From positions 1 through 64,000 of the forward strand of contig NZ_JAHCLU010000003.1 of assembly GCF_018448785.1 (NCBI RefSeq): 64,000 nt of DNA. Reading direction: 5' to 3'. The notes under the pieces are model-generated. The model was not told where the DNA came from and made no database searches. It saw only the letters and a list, made by a program, of their open reading frames with translations. The stretch is from Halomonas jincaotanensis. GTDB taxonomy: Bacteria; Pseudomonadota; Gammaproteobacteria; Pseudomonadales; Halomonadaceae. The translations under genes and the position numbers were made by a program. Below are positions 62,137-64,000 of the stretch, piece after piece (position 1 is the first letter of the stretch; each line of letters starts with the position of its first letter).

Positions 62137-63222
62137 TCAAAACGCCGCGTATAGCCGGCCCGGATTGAAGATGCCCTTAGGGTCCAGCTCGGCCTTGAGA
62201 TTGCGGTGATACTTTTCCACTACCGGCGCCAGCGGCGTGAAGGGCGAGTCCAGGCCTGGCGTCAGGCAGGTGGCGTGGCCGTCGGCGCGGGCACTGGCCA
62301 GGCGAATCGTCTCGGCGTCGAGGTCGCTGCGCAGCCAGCGCTGGGAGCTGGCCCAGTCGTAGAGCACGTCGCTCTCATTGACGCCGGGAAGGTCGATCAC
62401 CGGGGTATTGTGTGGCAGCGAGAGACGCCACAGCGGCCGCGAGTCGTCCGGGGAGAAGAACCCCAGGCGCTGTTCGCGAAGCGCTATCCAATAATCGTCT
62501 TCGAGATCCTCGCCGCCAAGTCGTTCCCGAGTGGCGGCCACCGAACTTGGCCCGCCCTCCAGGCGCAGCGCGAGCGCGCCGTCGTGCCAGGCAGCGGCGG
62601 TGATGGGAAGCGGCTGGCGTCCCCATTCGGCGAGCTTCGCCAAGGCCTCCGGCAACGGTAGCTCCAGGCGCAGGCTGCGGGTCGCACCGGGACGCGGCAG
62701 CACCTTCAGCGACACTTCGGTGATCAGCCCCAGCGTGCCCTGGGCGCCGACCATCAGCCGCGAGAGATCATAGCCGGCGACATTCTTCATGACCTCGCCT
62801 CCGAAGCGTTGCTCGATACCTTCACGGTTGATGACCCGAGTGCCGAGCACGAAGTCGCGAACACTGCCCGCCCAGGGACGACGCGGGCCGGAGAGGCCGG
62901 TGGCGACCATGCCGCCCACGGTGGCGTCATCGCCGAAGTGGGGCGGCTCGCAGCCGAGCATCTGACCATTGGCGTCCAGGGCGGCCTCCAGCTCGGCCAG
63001 CGGCGTGCCGCTGCGTACCGAGACGATCAGCTCGACCGGGTCGTAGGAGGTGATGCCGCGATGCTCGCGGGTGGCGAGGCTTGAGCCCTCGACCTTACGG
63101 CCATAAAAAGCCTTGGTGTCGCCGCCGACGATGCGCAGCGGCGTGCCCTCGGCGTCGGCCTGGCGGATGCGTTCGGCCAGGGCTTGGCTGGCGTCGTGAT
63201 CGGTGTTGGCGGTATCGGACAT
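62137..63222 (-). CDS. glcE: Glycolate oxidase FAD-binding subunit GlcE
   Basis: 361 aa, PCMH-type FAD domain: LRIVGGDTKAFYGR near 27, DPVELIVSVRSGTPLAELEAAL near 60 and TVGGMVATGLSGPRRPW near 105, with VGAQGTLGLITEVSLKVLP near 157. It lacks the C-terminal catalytic lobe of GlcD, as expected for GlcE. It is 17 bases after glcD and 21 before glcF. Confidence 0.94.
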   Translation of the reverse strand: MSDTANTDHDASQALAERIRQADAEGTPLRIVGGDTKAFYGRKVEGSSLATREHRGITSYDPVELIVSVRSGTPLAELEAALDANGQMLGCEPPHFGDDATVGGMVATGLSGPRRPWAGSVRDFVLGTRVINREGIEQRFGGEVMKNVAGYDLSRLMVGAQGTLGLITEVSLKVLPRPGATRSLRLELPLPEALAKLAEWGRQPLPITAAAWHDGALALRLEGGPSSVAATRERLGGEDLEDDYWIALREQRLGFFSPDDSRPLWRLSLPHNTPVIDLPGVNESDVLYDWASSQRWLRSDLDAETIRLASARADGHATCLTPGLDSPFTPLAPVVEKYHRNLKAELDPKGIFNPGRLYAAF

Positions 63223-63239
63223 GATCGTATCCTGAGTCC

Positions 63240-64000
63240 TCAGAAGCGCGGCAGGTCGGGATGCGGCAGCTGATTGTTATGCACATGCATGGCGCCGAAT
63301 TCGGCGCAGCGGGCCAGCGTCGGGATATTCTTGCCCGGGTTGAGCAGCCGCTCGGGGTCGAAAGCCGCCTTCACCGCATGGAAGATGGTCAACTCGCCGG
63401 GGTTGAACTGGGCGCACATCTGGTTGATCTTCTCGCGCCCCACGCCATGCTCGCCGGTGATGCTGCCACCGACCTCCACGCAGAGCTCGAGGATCTTGCC
63501 GCCGAGCTCCTCGGCCTGTTCGAGCTCGCCGGGCTGGTTGGCGTCGAACAGGATCAGCGGATGCATGTTGCCGTCACCGGCATGGAAGACATTGGCCACG
63601 CGCAGGCCGTACTCCGCGGAGAAATCCGCGATGCCCTTGAGCACGCGGGGAAGCTCGCGGCGCGGGATGGTACCGTCCATGCAGTAGTAGTCTGGCGACA
63701 TGCGGCCGACGGCGGGGAAAGCGTTCTTGCGGCCGGCCCAGAACTTCGCGCGTTCGGCGTCGTCGCGGGCCTGCTGGATGCCGGTGGCCCCGGCCGCCTC
63801 GAGTACGCGGCGCACCGTAGCGCAGTCATCGTCGACGTCGGCTTCCACGCCGTCGAGCTCGCACAGCAGTATGGCCTCGGCCTCCACCGGGTAGCCGGCC
63901 TTGACGAAGTCTTCCGCGGCTCGGATGGCCAGCTTGTCCATCATCTCGAGTCCGCCGGGGATGATGCCGGCGGCGATGATATTGCCCACGGCGCGACCGG
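63240..64000 (-). CDS. glcD: Glycolate oxidase catalytic subunit GlcD (5' part outside the window)
   Basis: At least 253 codons; the frame runs off the window edge. The visible C-terminal half has GRAVGNIIAAGIIPGGLEMMD, VFHAGDGNMHPLI near the middle and the GSITGEHGVGREK segment with the flavin-site His. FAD-linked oxidase C-terminal domain of GlcD (full proteins are about 500 aa). A GTG at 63989 exists but is inside the conserved domain and is not the start. It oxidises glycolate (and D-lactate) with GlcE and GlcF. Confidence 0.94.
   Translation of the reverse strand, partial: GRAVGNIIAAGIIPGGLEMMDKLAIRAAEDFVKAGYPVEAEAILLCELDGVEADVDDDCATVRRVLEAAGATGIQQARDDAERAKFWAGRKNAFPAVGRMSPDYYCMDGTIPRRELPRVLKGIADFSAEYGLRVANVFHAGDGNMHPLILFDANQPGELEQAEELGGKILELCVEVGGSITGEHGVGREKINQMCAQFNPGELTIFHAVKAAFDPERLLNPGKNIPTLARCAEFGAMHVHNNQLPHPDLPRF

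Noticed and set aside
1..64000. tRNA genes, rRNA, CRISPR arrays, insertion sequences and phage attachment sites.
   Set aside because: None recognised on reading both strands. The tandem repeats present are too short and too few, and lack CRISPR-like regular spacers.

Overview
The window reads as chromosomal DNA of a GC-rich gammaproteobacterium, most likely a member of the Halomonadaceae (Halomonas or a close relative). This placement is an inference. It rests on the uniformly high GC3, the many secondary, TRAP and ABC uptake systems for organic and compatible solutes (TAXI-TRAP, DctPQM-TRAP, BCCT, betaine-type binding protein, gamma-butyrobetaine hydroxylase), a very acidic lipoprotein, and the overall gene content. 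No rRNA, tRNA, IS element or CRISPR array was recognised, and no stretch over 300 bases lacks a gene.

Layout. (1) 1-600: a 5'-truncated HNH endonuclease in somewhat AT-richer DNA. (2) 757-2952: a TPP riboswitch controlling a Na+-solute symporter and a Cys-less TenA, i.e. thiamin-pyrimidine salvage. (3) 3204-5742: dihydroxy-acid dehydratase, and a convergent atypical SDR. (4) 5896-14748: the most striking region, a selenoneine-type cluster. It holds a three-gene PhnCDE-like ABC transporter best read as a selenium oxyanion importer, SenA (selenoneine synthase), SenB (selenosugar synthase), SenC (selenophosphate synthetase fused to an FAD oxidoreductase) and EgtD (hercynine synthase). (5) 14893-20313: a small HTH protein, LhgO, and a TAXI-TRAP transporter with DUF1850. 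(6) 20386-22739: an acidic lipoprotein and purEK. (7) 22775-25008: an Anr/FNR-like box in front of a ferric-reductase-like flavocytochrome and a cytochrome b5/FMN-bind protein. (8) 25155-28312: cation/proton antiporter, TraX-like protein, LysR. (9) 28494-36311: TRAP transporter plus glutamine-synthetase-like enzyme, aldehyde dehydrogenase, Fe-alcohol dehydrogenase and class I amidotransferase, which looks like a gamma-glutamylation route for an amine or amino alcohol. (10) 36402-40742: AstE and a basic-amino-acid ABC transporter. (11) 40956-46419: WrbA, an SMP-30 protein, D-malate/tartrate dehydrogenase with a divergent LysR, and a glycosyltransferase. (12) 46510-49695: an orphan betaine-type binding protein, gamma-butyrobetaine hydroxylase and a LysR regulator. 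(13) 49626-52856: TVP38-like membrane protein, MtfA-like peptidase and a GNAT-nitrilase fusion. (14) 52951-57627: four 11-bp-phased PhoB half-boxes preceding a Ugp-type glycerol-3-phosphate ABC operon. (15) 57671-60329: EamA exporter and BCCT transporter. (16) 60401-64000: glcD(partial)-glcE-glcF-glcG for glycolate oxidation.

How the genes work together. Most units pair an uptake system with the enzymes that use its cargo: selenium import with SenABC/EgtD, TRAP uptake with the gamma-glutamyl pathway, arginine-type uptake with AstE, betaine-type capture with GBB hydroxylase, and thiamin-precursor uptake with TenA. Several spots carry short in-tandem duplications of 12-21 bp, often just upstream of start codons. 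This recurring micro-architecture is listed separately under findings.
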